Shown here: piece by piece, positions 33,248 through 43,049 of the stretch
How the letters are laid out: every line of letters starts with the position of its first letter
Numbering within the stretch: the stretch's first letter is position 1
Assembly: GCA_024234505.1 (NCBI GenBank)
Contig: JACKOD010000006.1
Span: 62,001 to 126,000, forward strand
DNA length: 64,000 nucleotides
Direction of reading: 5' to 3'
From: Hahellaceae bacterium
GTDB lineage: Bacteria; Pseudomonadota; Gammaproteobacteria; Pseudomonadales; Oleiphilaceae
Notes under the pieces: model-generated
What the model was told of the DNA's origin: nothing
Database searches by the model: none
What the model saw: only the letters and a program-made list of their open reading frames with translations
Program-made: the position numbers and the translations under genes

Positions 33248-34795
33248 CAGATTGAAGGCGTCAACATGCTCTACCAGCAAGTCCACCAGACCCGGATCAA
33301 ATTGCTTGCCTCTTTGCTCCATAAAATAATTCAGGACTTTCTCTACCGGCCAGGGCTCTTTGTAGCAACGAGCACTGCACAGCGCATCAAACACATCGGC
33401 AATCGCCACAATTCGACCCGCAATGTCTATTTCCTCACCTTTGCGCTGATGAGGGTACCCTTCCCCATCCCAACGCTCATGATGCTGTTCGGCAATGGTG
33501 GCCGCACATTTCAGAATCGGTCGGGATGAATAGCGCAGCATCTCATAGCCGATGGTCACATGCTCACGCATGCGCTCCATTTCTTCGGCATCGTGGCGTC
33601 CGGGCTTGTTCAGAATACTATCGGCAATCCCCACCTTACCAAGATCATGCAGCGGTGCCGCAGCGCGGAGCGTTTCAATATACTCATCATCCAGCCCTTT
33701 CAAATGCGCCAGAAAGGCCGAAATCTCTGCCACCCGTTTAACATGCTTGCCGGTTTCCAGCGAGCGGCTTTCCACCGCTTCTCCCAACAAACAGACCGTT
33801 TCCCGCTGGGTTTCATCAATTTCGTGCTTCAAACACGCATTTTCAAAAGCGATAGCGGCATTCGTACAAAATATTTCAATCAACTGGCGATCGGTCGCAT
33901 TCAGCTCGCTAAAGTTCTCTACATATAATAAGTTGCGAGTCCCCAAACGAGATTCAAAACAAGCAACCAGATGATGGTTGTCAAACAGATTGCTGCAGGT
34001 CTGACTTGCTCGTTCAATCGCCTCACGGGCATGTAAGGGCAATCCGTCCAGCGAATGACTGCCCACCAATCCGGCATACGCGCCGGTACCCGCCATCACT
34101 TCAAACTGATCTTGCTGGGTCGTCGCAGCAAAGCCGGTTACCTGCTTGACATAGGCCGCGTCTGAACGCAAATCCAGCAGCGAGGTCATCTGTGTCAGCA
34201 CGGCCGAAAAGAAACGCGATAAACTCGTCAAACGGAAAATATCTGTCGACGCCTCAATCACCTGTTCCAGCCCTTTGCGGTTGTTATCCAGTGCGACGAT
34301 GTCGCGATAACTCCGTAAGCTGGAATACATCAGCGTTTTGAGTTTAATGGCGGTCAATTCGGTTTTATCTTTGTAATCATTGATATCGTAATCAACAATG
34401 ACTTTTTCTTCCGGAGCCTGTCCCGGCTGTCCCGTACGCAATACCAAGCGGATATTTTGATTGCCAATATCTTCCCGAATGCATTTGATTAGCTGTAAAC
34501 CGGCGTGATCGGACTCCATCACCACATCCACCAACGCAAGCGCAATGTCGTCATGCTCGCGAAGAATGGCTTCTGCTTCTGCCGCCGAATGGGCAGACAG
34601 CAGTTCAACCGGACGTCCGGCAAACACGAAATCTGCCAGTACCATGCGTGTCACGCTGTGTACTTCCGGCTCATCATCAATCACCAGCACTTTCCAGTGC
34701 TGTCCCGATAAGCGCAGGGTGTCGGCAATTTTCTGGCCCGTCGCGTCGAAAGATTCTTCTTCATCGGCAAACTGGAATACATCGTTTTCAGACAT
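33224..34795 (-). CDS. Response regulator with DUF3369 and HD-GYP (c-di-GMP phosphodiesterase) domains
   Basis: A 523-residue protein. The receiver domain (about residues 40-165) has VLVIDDEPEVHSVT and phospho-acceptor Asp in IALALVDVVMES. DUF3369 (about 165-320) is a GAF-like sensor domain. A C-terminal HD-GYP domain has HDLGKVGIADSILNKPG and EQHHERWDGEGYP. HD-GYP enzymes hydrolyse c-di-GMP. The ATG at 34795 follows GAAGTAAATTG; a TTG at 34828 is also open. Being convergent with the SLC5 kinase and without its own kinase, it is the best candidate for that kinase's output, linking nutrient sensing to c-di-GMP. This pairing is inferred. Confidence 0.88.
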   Translation of the reverse strand: MSENDVFQFADEEESFDATGQKIADTLRLSGQHWKVLVIDDEPEVHSVTRMVLADFVFAGRPVELLSAHSAAEAEAILREHDDIALALVDVVMESDHAGLQLIKCIREDIGNQNIRLVLRTGQPGQAPEEKVIVDYDINDYKDKTELTAIKLKTLMYSSLRSYRDIVALDNNRKGLEQVIEASTDIFRLTSLSRFFSAVLTQMTSLLDLRSDAAYVKQVTGFAATTQQDQFEVMAGTGAYAGLVGSHSLDGLPLHAREAIERASQTCSNLFDNHHLVACFESRLGTRNLLYVENFSELNATDRQLIEIFCTNAAIAFENACLKHEIDETQRETVCLLGEAVESRSLETGKHVKRVAEISAFLAHLKGLDDEYIETLRAAAPLHDLGKVGIADSILNKPGRHDAEEMERMREHVTIGYEMLRYSSRPILKCAATIAEQHHERWDGEGYPHQRKGEEIDIAGRIVAIADVFDALCSARCYKEPWPVEKVLNYFMEQRGKQFDPGLVDLLVEHVDAFNLIRAKLQD

Positions 34796-34930
34796 CAATT
34801 TACTTCGCCCGTTTTCGTTCAAGGACAATGCGTCATTCTTTGTGTTTGTCTGAAGTATAGAAGTGGCCGGCAGAAAATGCCTGTGCGTTTTTTATTGAAA
34901 GTCTCGACCGCTTCGTGAACGGGAAAGCGA

Positions 34931-35737
34931 TCAAGACGAGGTGGCCAGCCCCCACTCACCTGCAGTGGCCGCTTCGGGTTCGCTCATCAGGAGATGAGGG
35001 GTTTCCGACCAATGCCAAAGCGCCATCTGCCCATGGGCATCTTCAACGAGGGCGGTACAGTGCTCAACCCAATCCCCATCGTTGCAATACAGAATGCCTT
35101 CCTGACGCTGAAAGCCGGCAAAATGAATATGGCCGCAAATGTAACCGTCATAATGCATCGTATCAGCCGCTTTTAGCGCCGCATTTTCAAAGCGACGGAT
35201 GAACTGCGCCGCCTTGGAGACGCGCTGTTTCAAAAAACCAGACAACGACCAGTAAGGTTTATTGAGCGCCCGGCGGGCGCCGTTCAACCAGCGGTTCAGA
35301 TCCAGCAATATTTCGTGCGCCTGATCACCGACAAAGAGCATCAGCGGACTGCACCGAACTACTTGATCAAATTCATCACCATGGCTGACAAAAAAGCGTC
35401 TGCCATCGGCACCTACGTGAACATGATTGCGTTTGATTTCAATTCCGGACAAGGTTGATCCGCAGAACGTGCGAAAAAACTCATCGTGATTGCCGGGTAT
35501 GTACACAACCCGGGTGCCGGTCTGCGCTTTGGCCTTGATGGTACGAATGATTTCTTCATGCAACTCGGGGAAATGAATGCGCTTGCGCATAGCCATCAAA
35601 TCAATGATGTCCCCCACCAGATAGAGCGTGTCACAGTCGGTAGACTGAAGGAAATCGAGCAGATAGGACGCCTGACAAGCGGCGGTCCCCAAATGCACAT
35701 CGGAAATAAAAATACTGCGAAAGCGGCGAATTGCCAT
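34931..35737 (-). CDS. UDP-2,3-diacylglucosamine diphosphatase-like metallophosphoesterase
   Basis: A 268-residue calcineurin-like phosphoesterase. It has the metal-binding blocks in order: ISDVHLGT, YLVGDIID, IPGNHDEFF, SHGDEFD, GHIHFAGF. The spacing and the ending NDGDWVEHCTALVE match the LpxH-related UDP-2,3-diacylglucosamine diphosphatase family found beside glycosyltransferases in many proteobacteria. Some of these make lipid X for lipid A, while others act on different pyrophosphates. A GAGG ribosome site lies before the ATG at 35737. Whether this is the only lipid-A phosphatase of the cell cannot be told from the window. Confidence 0.88.
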   Translation of the reverse strand: MAIRRFRSIFISDVHLGTAACQASYLLDFLQSTDCDTLYLVGDIIDLMAMRKRIHFPELHEEIIRTIKAKAQTGTRVVYIPGNHDEFFRTFCGSTLSGIEIKRNHVHVGADGRRFFVSHGDEFDQVVRCSPLMLFVGDQAHEILLDLNRWLNGARRALNKPYWSLSGFLKQRVSKAAQFIRRFENAALKAADTMHYDGYICGHIHFAGFQRQEGILYCNDGDWVEHCTALVEDAHGQMALWHWSETPHLLMSEPEAATAGEWGLATSS

Positions 35738-35875
35738 GCTGTCATCCTCGCTCCTAAGGGATCGGCCACCACCAGACGGCGCCAGCCGTTTTCCGATTAA
35801 CCTTAGGGCGAGAAAGTGAACGCGGGATGAACAGTTAAAGACAGTTTGGTTACAAACCAGCCAGTAATTTTTCTG

Positions 35876-37330
35876 TTAACTGGCCTTGTACACACCAATG
35901 TTTTCAAAACCCAATGACTTGAAATGGCCTGCATGCATTTGACTCATAGTGCCCTTGTCGCAATAAAACAAATAGCGTTTACCCGGGTCAAAGTCGTTGC
36001 GACGGCTCAATAGTTCGTAGAACGGAATGTGCTCGATCAGATTGTTGGTGAGATGCAGGGGCTTGCGCTCCTGTTCATCGGGGGCGCGGATATCAACAAT
36101 CACATCGTCAACAGAAGGAACATTCACCAGCGCGACGTCACCCATCGCGACAACCGAGTCCAAGACCTGATCTATATTTTCCACCTGTTTGTTTGCTACT
36201 GCCTGATCCAGCACGGCAAAGTCGAAGTTGGCTTCTTGTGCCTCAATCCGGTCCAGCCTCGCTCTGGTGGTAGGTCGATCCGAGATGACGCCACAATACT
36301 CGGGCATGTTGGCGGCATAGCCTTCGGTTCCGATCTGGCGTGCCAATCGGATAATGTCCTGTTTATCCATGGTGATCAAAGGCCGCAGCAGTAACATATC
36401 CGAAGCTCGCGAGATAACATCCAGGTTCGCCAGGGTCTGGCTGGAAACCTGCGCGACGGCTTCACCGGTCACCAGCGCATGCACACCCAACTCGGCGGCA
36501 ACTTTTTCAGCAGCACGCAGCATCATCCGTTTGAGCACAACCCCCATCTGAGAATGGTGTACTTTTTTAAGGATTTCTCCGACCACGTCTTCAAAAGGTA
36601 CCGTCACAAATCGAACGCGGTGCGACGCACCATAGCGCTGCCAGATATGCTGTGAAACCTGCTTCACACCAATTTCATGAGCGGCGCCCCCCAGATTGAA
36701 AAAGCAAAAATGGGTCTTTAAACCACGCTTCATGGTGAGATAGCTGGAAACAGTTGAGTCGAACCCGCCCGAAATCAACGATAACACGGCATCCTGCGAT
36801 CCCAGCGGAAAGCCTCCCAGGCCTTCGTAGCGGCGCTCGATCAAATACACTTTGTCGTCGCGGACTTCCAGTTTAACAATAACCTCGGGGTGATGAAGAT
36901 CGACATTTTTGGCTTGGGTGAGTTTGCGTAATCCGCCACCGATATAGCGTTCCAGGTCCACAGAAGTAAAATCATGTTTGCCCGCTCGCTTCACCCGTAC
37001 CACAAAGGTTTTTCCCTCCAGCACAGGGCTGTACAACGGGATCGCCTTTTCCAGAATGTCATCGAAGGTTTTGAAGCTGTGTTCCTGCACTTCAATAATA
37101 TTGGCAATGCCCGGAATGCGCTGCAGCATCTCGGCCACCGTAGGACCAAGGTCAGCCAGTTCATTGGGAATGTCCACTTCAATTTTATCCCATTGTCCGG
37201 ACACTTTGAGCTGTTCATCCACAGGTTTCAGCAGCTTGCGGATGTTGTCCCGCAACTGACGAACCTGACGCTGGCGCACCGGTTTACTTTTAATCGTAAT
37301 TTCTGGAAACAGCTTGATCACAAACTTCAT
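35876..37330 (-). CDS. thiI: tRNA 4-thiouridine synthase / thiamine sulfurtransferase ThiI
   Basis: A 484-residue enzyme. The NFLD-THUMP region spans residues 1-165. The PP-loop is SGGFDS at 187-192, which adenylates U8 of tRNA. The C-terminal rhodanese domain has the persulfide Cys457 in FYCDKGTMSQMHA. The rhodanese extension is typical of gammaproteobacterial ThiI, where it is needed for both tRNA s4U8 and thiazole synthesis. A mid-enzyme Cys (PEYCGVISDRPTT) corresponds to the second catalytic Cys. The protein should therefore be fully functional. It is divergent from ppnN. Confidence 0.95.
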   Translation of the reverse strand: MKFVIKLFPEITIKSKPVRQRQVRQLRDNIRKLLKPVDEQLKVSGQWDKIEVDIPNELADLGPTVAEMLQRIPGIANIIEVQEHSFKTFDDILEKAIPLYSPVLEGKTFVVRVKRAGKHDFTSVDLERYIGGGLRKLTQAKNVDLHHPEVIVKLEVRDDKVYLIERRYEGLGGFPLGSQDAVLSLISGGFDSTVSSYLTMKRGLKTHFCFFNLGGAAHEIGVKQVSQHIWQRYGASHRVRFVTVPFEDVVGEILKKVHHSQMGVVLKRMMLRAAEKVAAELGVHALVTGEAVAQVSSQTLANLDVISRASDMLLLRPLITMDKQDIIRLARQIGTEGYAANMPEYCGVISDRPTTRARLDRIEAQEANFDFAVLDQAVANKQVENIDQVLDSVVAMGDVALVNVPSVDDVIVDIRAPDEQERKPLHLTNNLIEHIPFYELLSRRNDFDPGKRYLFYCDKGTMSQMHAGHFKSLGFENIGVYKAS

Positions 37331-37670
37331 AATGCACCTGACTGGATGAGCTCTACAACGGGGCGCGTATTGTACCTGTTTAATGCCTGTTTTTTAAACG
37401 CAATACATATTTCCGAAGTTTCACACGTATAGGGATCATACGAACCGGCCTTCCGTATCCCGCCAAAACTCCCAGACTTAAACTAAACTGTCATAGATAG
37501 CGACCAATAATTGAACAACTCTACCTCGCCGCACTGGAGGGCACTTCCCTTAAGCAATAACGCTATTCGGCAAAACATTGGGGAAAAATGTTTATAGATT
37601 GTCTAACCCGTTACCGTGTCATCATGGACGCAAAAAAGACACGAAGTTAACCTCGAAAAAAAGGATATTT
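37331..37670. other. Intergenic region between divergent thiI and ppnN
   Basis: It holds both promoters and a good ribosome site (AAAAAGGATATTT) before ppnN. The ppnN frame is open back to 37578, but the sequence there does not look coding. No RNA structure or repeat was recognised. Confidence 0.4.
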
Positions 37671-39041
37671 ATGACAAATTCAATCGGCGTGAGCACAAGA
37701 ATTGCCCCCGAAGGAAGCCTGGAGGTCTTATCCAGACAGGAAGTTGAACGACTGAAAGACAAAAGCGAAGGCGGCCTGTACGACATTTTCCGTCGCTGCT
37801 CCCTCGCTGTACTGAACTGTGGCAATGAAAGTGATGACAGCAAGACCATTCTGGAAAAGTATCAACATTTTGATATTCGCGTGGTGCAGCAACCTCGCGG
37901 CATCAAGCTGGAACTGGAAGATGCCCCGCTCCGCGCCTTCGTCGAAGGAGAAATGATCAAAGGCATACGCGAACATCTGTTTGCGGTGTTAAGGGATATT
38001 GTTTATGCCAACAATGCGCTGGTAAAAAAAGCCGAATTCGACCTGAAAAAGTCAGAGGACATCACCAACTTCATTTTTCATTTGTTACGCAACGCCAAAG
38101 CTTTTTCCAGCGGCACCTTCCCGAATACCGTAGTGTGCTGGGGCGGCCACTCCATCAGTCGGGAAGAATACGACTACACCAAAGAAGTCGGCCATCAACT
38201 CGGGCTGCGTAAACTGGATGTGTGTACCGGATGCGGCCCCGGAGCCATGAAAGGCCCGATGAAAGGAGCCGCCATTGCCCATGCCAAACAGCGTATCAGC
38301 AACGGCCGGTATATCGGTATCAGCGAGCCGGGAATCATCGCCGCCGAATCACCGAATCCGATTGTAAATGAGCTGATCATCATGCCCGATATCGAAAAGC
38401 GACTGGAGGCATTTGTACGCACCGGGCATGCGATTATTGTGTTTCCCGGCGGTGTGGGTACAGCAGAGGAAATACTCTATCTACTAGGCGTGTTGTTACA
38501 TCCCGAGAATGAACAACAGCCGTTCCCCGTCATTTTTACAGGTTCTGACGCCAGCGCAGATTACTTTCGGATGATTGACGACTTTATTGTCGGCACGCTG
38601 GGCCCGACCGCACAAAGTCGCTATCGCATTATTACCGGTGATCCGGAGAGAGTCGCGACGGAAGTAAAACAGGGAATCGAAAAAGTACGGGAATTCCGGC
38701 GGCATCATCAGGATGCCTACTATTTCAACTGGTTACTCAAGATTGACCCGGTGTTTCAGATGCCCTTTCGCCCTACCCACGATAATATGGCTCACCTGCA
38801 ACTGCATCGTAATCAGCCACCTCATTTATTGGCCTCCAATTTACGCAAGGCGTTCTCGGGGATTGTGGCGGGCAACGTAAAGGATGAAGGGATTCGCCGG
38901 GTTGAAAAATTCGGACCGTTCGAAATTCACGGAGACAAATCCATTCTCGCCCCACTTGAACAACTGCTTGAAACTTTTGTACACCAGAATCGCATGAAGC
39001 TACCCGGCAATGTGTACACCCCGAGTTACCGAATTATTAAC
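37671..39041 (+). CDS. ppnN: Nucleotide 5'-monophosphate nucleosidase PpnN (LOG family, YgdH)
   Basis: A protein of about 457 residues, the usual length for PpnN (E. coli 454). The Rossmann-type LOG core carries GGHSISREEYDYTKEVGHQLGLR, CTGCGPGAMKGPMKGA and FPGGVGTAEEILYLLG; the LOG signature PGGxGTxxE is intact. N- and C-terminal domains specific to PpnN flank the core. The enzyme cleaves purine and pyrimidine nucleoside monophosphates to base and ribose 5-phosphate, and in E. coli is stimulated by (p)ppGpp. The ATG at 37671 has an AAGGA site. The stop codon follows at 39042-39044. Confidence 0.93.
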
Positions 39042-39136
39042 TAATCAGAAGTAATGACGAAGCAAAAAAACAGAAGCATTGGAACGGAGGATCGAGGGTA
39101 GAAAAAAATATAGAAAGAATATAGCAAGAAGAGAAT

Positions 39137-39163
39137 CAGCCCCCTTCAGAACAGAAAGGGGCT
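39137..39163 (-). terminator. Hairpin terminator downstream of the cytochrome c gene
   Basis: AGCCCC (39138-39143) pairs with GGGGCT (39158-39163), extended by an inner TTC/GAA pair, just past the cytochrome stop at 39171. On the minus strand it runs into a T-rich sequence. Confidence 0.6.
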
Positions 39164-39170
39164 AACGGAC

Positions 39171-39500
39171 TTATTTCAGGCTGGAGAAATAAGCAGCCAG
39201 ATTGTCGATATCTGCATCTGACAGGGCAGCAGCCTGCCCTTGCATAACGGCAGCCTGACCACCAGTACGTTCTTTCGCACGGAACGCTTTGAGTGCACTT
39301 ACCATGTAAGGCGCATTCTGGCCAGCCAGATTAGGATAAGTCGGAATCATCGCCTTGCCATTAGCACCGTGGCAAGCCACACAGACCGCAGCTTTGGCTT
39401 TGCCTGCAGCTGCGTCACCCGCTGCAGACGCGGTAAAAGGCATGGACATAGCCAACGCCGCCGTAGCTACCAGTGCTGTTTTTTTCAGTACGCTCATCAT
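39171..39500 (-). CDS. Small periplasmic class I cytochrome c
   Basis: A protein of 109 residues with a signal peptide (MSVLKKTALVATAALAMSMPFTASAA). A single heme-binding CVACH motif lies near residue 40, and an axial Met is expected in the C-terminal half (MVSALKAFRAKERTGGQAAVMQGQAAALSDADIDNLAAYF). This is the common c553/c4-half type that shuttles electrons between bc1-type complexes or dehydrogenases and terminal oxidases. The ATG at 39500 has GAGG six bases before it; the second ATG at 39497 is equivalent. It is a single gene with its own terminator. Confidence 0.9.
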   Translation of the reverse strand: MMSVLKKTALVATAALAMSMPFTASAAGDAAAGKAKAAVCVACHGANGKAMIPTYPNLAGQNAPYMVSALKAFRAKERTGGQAAVMQGQAAALSDADIDNLAAYFSSLK

Positions 39501-39885
39501 TGAATTCCTCATTTTTCGAGTGTTATTGTCCTTTGCCCTGATCCGTTCTGATACGCGCACCCATCGGCTTGGCAGCGTCCTAATAGACACGCATCAACAG
39601 CGTCAGCTCAGGGAAATTTAAGACAGTTTGAATCTGACGTTTATAACGTTAGCACAGCTTTGATTAAATGACTTCTATCAAGACTATGTAATTTATGCTG
39701 TAGATAACCTCCTGTTCCTGTGTATTGATGTTCTGAGGGGAAGCATCACCCACCGCTCCAAATTCCCCAGACGGACTGACGATCAAATTTTAACCCGTAT
39801 CCTAACCCGGGGCTTTGTGGTAGATTGCGCCTCCTGACGCTAAACCCTTGGTTCCACAGGTTTCACTGCCTTAGAAAATCCATTC
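39501..39885. other. Intergenic region between divergent cytochrome c and phytase-like genes
   Basis: About 385 bases with no ORF worth calling. A small perfect dyad ACGTT-TAT-AACGT sits at 39637-39649, about 137 bases upstream of the cytochrome gene. The sequence around 39650-39720 is AT-rich and may be the promoter zone. No RNA gene was recognised. Confidence 0.35.
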
Positions 39886-40878
39886 ATGCCAAATCAGTTA
39901 GTTTTCAATATCGTTAGTCTTCTGTGCTGCCTGTTGATTTTCGTCACACCGGAACGGGCCAACGCGCACACTACCGACAGCAAAACTACAAACAACCGCA
40001 AGCTCAAACTGATTCAGGCCTATGAACTGGCATACTCCGAGGCTATCGAACCCTCTGGATTAAGCTATTGTGACGGCCGATTGTTGATGATTTCTGACAA
40101 ACAGGACAGCACGGTCTTCGAAATTCCTCCCACCACACGACCTGTCGTAAAAGTTCGCCCCTACGTCCACCTTCCGGTTCAGCTTGGCACGCCCCAAAAA
40201 TTGTCAACGAAAGACCAGTTAGAGGCGGCGATACGAAGCAATTTCGGCAAACGCTATGATTGGGAAGGTCTTTCCTGCGATAGCCAGAATCGCCTGTGGC
40301 TGGCCAGTGAATTTATGACCGCTGTTTTACGCTACGATCCCAAACACAAAAAGTTTCGCTGGATCACTCAAAGTCTGACCCAGGAAGCCCAAAAGCATGG
40401 TTTTGTGCAAGATGACAATGCAGGCATTGAGGGCTTAGCGGTAGGTCATCGTATGATCTTGCTCGCATTCGAACGCCAGCCCTATGGTTTCGCCTGGTTA
40501 AAGCGTAATCGTCAGGGCAATTACGTTCCCTTTAAATGGCAGCAAAAAGACCCGATGGTAGCGGCAAATGCCTATCTGGGGGATATCAGCGATGTTCTGA
40601 TCGAAAAAGACAGAATGTATACGCTGGGTCGCTCGCTTGGACGTATCTGCCGACGTAGCCTGGGTGACGCTGCTATCCAACGCTGCTGGTCATACTCTGA
40701 CATCGAAAATTCCGACGAATTCCGATACGCAGATAACTTCCCCGGACACGCTGAAGGGATGGCCCGCCACAAAAACCGCCTCTACCTCGTGATGGATAAC
40801 AATGGCTCCGGGCGAATGAATGACAAAGCTAACCGAAATCCATTGTTATTCATTTTTCAGGTACCTAAAGACTGGTAG
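39886..40878 (+). CDS. Exported phytase-like / SdiA-regulated-type beta-propeller protein
   Basis: A 330-residue protein with the signal peptide MPNQLVFNIVSLLCCLLIFVTPERANA. Propeller-blade motifs follow: IEPSGLSYCDGRLLMISDKQDSTVFEI, YDWEGLSCDSQNRLWLASE, NAGIEGLAVGHRMILLAFE, HAEGMARHKNRLYLVMDNN. The repeated EGL/EGM turns match the esterase-like-activity-of-phytase family (PF13449-like). The substrate is unknown. Its stop overlaps the 3' end of the convergent prenyltransferase gene by 14 bases, so the two genes share coding bases at their ends. Confidence 0.75.
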   Translation: MPNQLVFNIVSLLCCLLIFVTPERANAHTTDSKTTNNRKLKLIQAYELAYSEAIEPSGLSYCDGRLLMISDKQDSTVFEIPPTTRPVVKVRPYVHLPVQLGTPQKLSTKDQLEAAIRSNFGKRYDWEGLSCDSQNRLWLASEFMTAVLRYDPKHKKFRWITQSLTQEAQKHGFVQDDNAGIEGLAVGHRMILLAFERQPYGFAWLKRNRQGNYVPFKWQQKDPMVAANAYLGDISDVLIEKDRMYTLGRSLGRICRRSLGDAAIQRCWSYSDIENSDEFRYADNFPGHAEGMARHKNRLYLVMDNNGSGRMNDKANRNPLLFIFQVPKDW

Positions 40879-41812
40879 CCGCCAGTAAAGAAATACCCAG
40901 TATTAACGGCATTGAGAGCGTAAACAACACGTTCAGCCCCATCGAAGGAATCAGCCTGGGCACGGTGTCGTAATGCAAAAGCACCCCTCGGGCTATCGGC
41001 CACCCCAGTCCTGCCAGCAGCAGTGTGAGCAGACTCGCCACCGGCAGAACCCTTACCAGCACGCCCACCAGAATGGTCAGCCACATCAGGATTTGTATAC
41101 CTACAAACAACCTTGCTGAAAATTTCTTACCCGCTGCAATGACGATATGGTGTCTACCTATCTGACGATCGGCATCTGCATCAGGAATCTGATTCAGTAA
41201 CAGCAAATTGCTGGCAGCCATACCAGCGACCAGTGCCACTAAAGCCCCTTGCAACGAGAGCTGTCCGGTTAACGAATATTCTGTGCCTGTCACCATCAAC
41301 CAGCCAAAGCCTACGCCAGGTGCCAGCAAACACAACAAGGGATGCTTGTTGATCCAGCGTGTGTAGGTGACGATGATGAGCACGCCGGCTACGCCCCACC
41401 CCCAAAGCAACGCCCCCCGCTGGATAGCCAGATATGATCCGATTGATACCGTCAACAGCAACGCAAAAATGCCCGTCAGCAATGCAAGGCGGGCAAACCG
41501 GGGGGCGGTTGGCAGTGTCCCGCTGCCGCCGCTAAACGGGGTACGTTCGGTGAGCGAATCCAGTCCGGACCGGAAATCCTCATATTCATTCAGTGCGTTG
41601 ACCGCAATATGGGCCATCAAGGCTCCCAACAAGACCCACCCGAAGGTTGGCCAGTGCACTTGTCCCTGCGCCAGCCAGGCCACAGCACTGCCTAAAAATA
41701 CACACAGGGGCGTGAGGATCAGAAAGGGGGCCCGAGTCACACCAACCCAAGCCCGCCAGCCATTGATTGCCTGGCTTTCCCCTACACTCCCTACTACGTT
41801 AACAATCGTCAC
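40865..41812 (-). CDS. UbiA-family prenyltransferase (MenA-like)
   Basis: A 315-residue membrane enzyme with about eight hydrophobic helices. Two Asp-rich motifs are present: NALNEYEDFRSGLD, a variant of NDxxDxxxD, and DADADRQIGRHH. Family members join an isoprenyl diphosphate to an aromatic acceptor. The overall sequence (GWRAWVGVTRAPFLILTPLCVFLG) is closest to 1,4-dihydroxy-2-naphthoate prenyltransferases, but no other men gene is in the window, so the acceptor is open. The GTG at 41812 is chosen because AAGGAGG is ideally spaced upstream. The longer open frame to 41887 runs into the msrAB stop region. Confidence 0.82.
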   Translation of the reverse strand: MTIVNVVGSVGESQAINGWRAWVGVTRAPFLILTPLCVFLGSAVAWLAQGQVHWPTFGWVLLGALMAHIAVNALNEYEDFRSGLDSLTERTPFSGGSGTLPTAPRFARLALLTGIFALLLTVSIGSYLAIQRGALLWGWGVAGVLIIVTYTRWINKHPLLCLLAPGVGFGWLMVTGTEYSLTGQLSLQGALVALVAGMAASNLLLLNQIPDADADRQIGRHHIVIAAGKKFSARLFVGIQILMWLTILVGVLVRVLPVASLLTLLLAGLGWPIARGVLLHYDTVPRLIPSMGLNVLFTLSMPLILGISLLAATSL

Positions 41813-41876
41813 TGACGGACCTCCTTGGTATCTGTACGTTTGCAGCCGCTGGCGCATTTTCTGGCAACCAAAAACC

Positions 41877-43049
41877 TCATTCAGCAAACAGCTTCAAATA
41901 CTCTGCATACCCGGCTTCCACCAGCTGATCTTTGGGCACAAAACGCAACGAGGCCGAGTTAATGCAATATCTTAATCCGGTCGGCTTGGGGCCATCCGAA
42001 AACACGTGACCCAAGTGTGAATCGCCGTGTTTACTGCGAACTTCAACGCGTTTCATAAATAACTTGTAGTCAGTTCGCTCAACAATGTTTTCTGCATCCA
42101 CAGGGCGCGCAAAGCTCGGCCAGCCTGTCCCGGAATCAAACTTGTCGATGGACGAAAACAAAGGCTCCCCCGACACAACATCCACATACAAACCTTCGTG
42201 CTTTTCATTCCAGTAGGCATTATCGAACGGCCGTTCGGTCGCTTCTTCCTGTGTCACTTTATATTGTAACGGCGTGAGGGTTTCCTTCAGTACCTGATCA
42301 GAAGGGCGGGTGTATTTTTCACTGGAATCGCTGTTTGTCGGGTTGCTCATCATGAATGCCCTCGGGTCAAAAGGGGGCTCATTACCCCAAATAGTTTCTA
42401 GATACTGGTCGCGACCAGAATTGTGGCGGTAGTACTTGTAACGTAGCGGATTACGCTTGTAGTAGTTCTGGTGGTATTCCTCCGCCGGCCAGAACTTCTC
42501 CAACGGCAACACCTCTACCTTGATTGCCTTTTTATAGCGGCCCGAAGCGGCCAGTGCTTGAATTGCCTGCTCTGCCGCCAGTTTCTGCTCAGCCGTACTG
42601 TAAAAGATGACCGGTCGATACTGCGGCCCGCGATCCACAAACTGTCCGCCACCATCCGTCGGATCAATACCGCGCCAAAAGCCCTCCAGCAACGCGGCAT
42701 AGCTTAACTGCTGCGGATCATAATGAACCTCGACCGACTCGACATGACCTGTCGTCCCTGAGGAAACCTGTTGATAGGTCGGGTTGTCCACATGACCTCC
42801 AGCATAGCCGGAAATAGCCTCCTTCACACCGGGAATTTTCTCGAAATCGGATTCTGTGCACCAGAAACAACCGCCGGCAAAGACCGCCGTTGCTTCTGCG
42901 CTCACGGGACTTGTCACCAGCGGATCACTTTCGCTTGAATCCGCAGTTTGCATCCCTCCCATCAGCCAGGTAGCGCCTATCACCAACAACCCGACCGAAA
43001 GGCTTTTCCAGTGCTTTACTTTAAAGGGTACAGCTTTTTTCATATTCAT
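41877..43049 (-). CDS. msrAB: Bifunctional methionine sulfoxide reductase MsrA/MsrB, membrane-anchored or exported
   Basis: A fusion of about 390 residues. The N-terminal hydrophobic segment (LSVGLLVIGATWLMGG) is a signal or anchor. MsrA has its catalytic GCFWC (AVFAGGCFWCTESDFE) and GGHVDNPTYQQVSSGTTGHVE. MsrB has SGTGWPSFARP and the catalytic Cys in GLRYCINSASLRF. The zinc-binding CxxC pairs of many MsrB enzymes are absent. The protein repairs both S- and R-methionine sulfoxides, here probably in the periplasm. The start at 43049 is the first ATG; GTG 43064 and ATG 43043 are alternatives. It lies upstream of the prenyltransferase gene on the same strand. Confidence 0.93.
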   Translation of the reverse strand: MNMKKAVPFKVKHWKSLSVGLLVIGATWLMGGMQTADSSESDPLVTSPVSAEATAVFAGGCFWCTESDFEKIPGVKEAISGYAGGHVDNPTYQQVSSGTTGHVESVEVHYDPQQLSYAALLEGFWRGIDPTDGGGQFVDRGPQYRPVIFYSTAEQKLAAEQAIQALAASGRYKKAIKVEVLPLEKFWPAEEYHQNYYKRNPLRYKYYRHNSGRDQYLETIWGNEPPFDPRAFMMSNPTNSDSSEKYTRPSDQVLKETLTPLQYKVTQEEATERPFDNAYWNEKHEGLYVDVVSGEPLFSSIDKFDSGTGWPSFARPVDAENIVERTDYKLFMKRVEVRSKHGDSHLGHVFSDGPKPTGLRYCINSASLRFVPKDQLVEAGYAEYLKLFAE

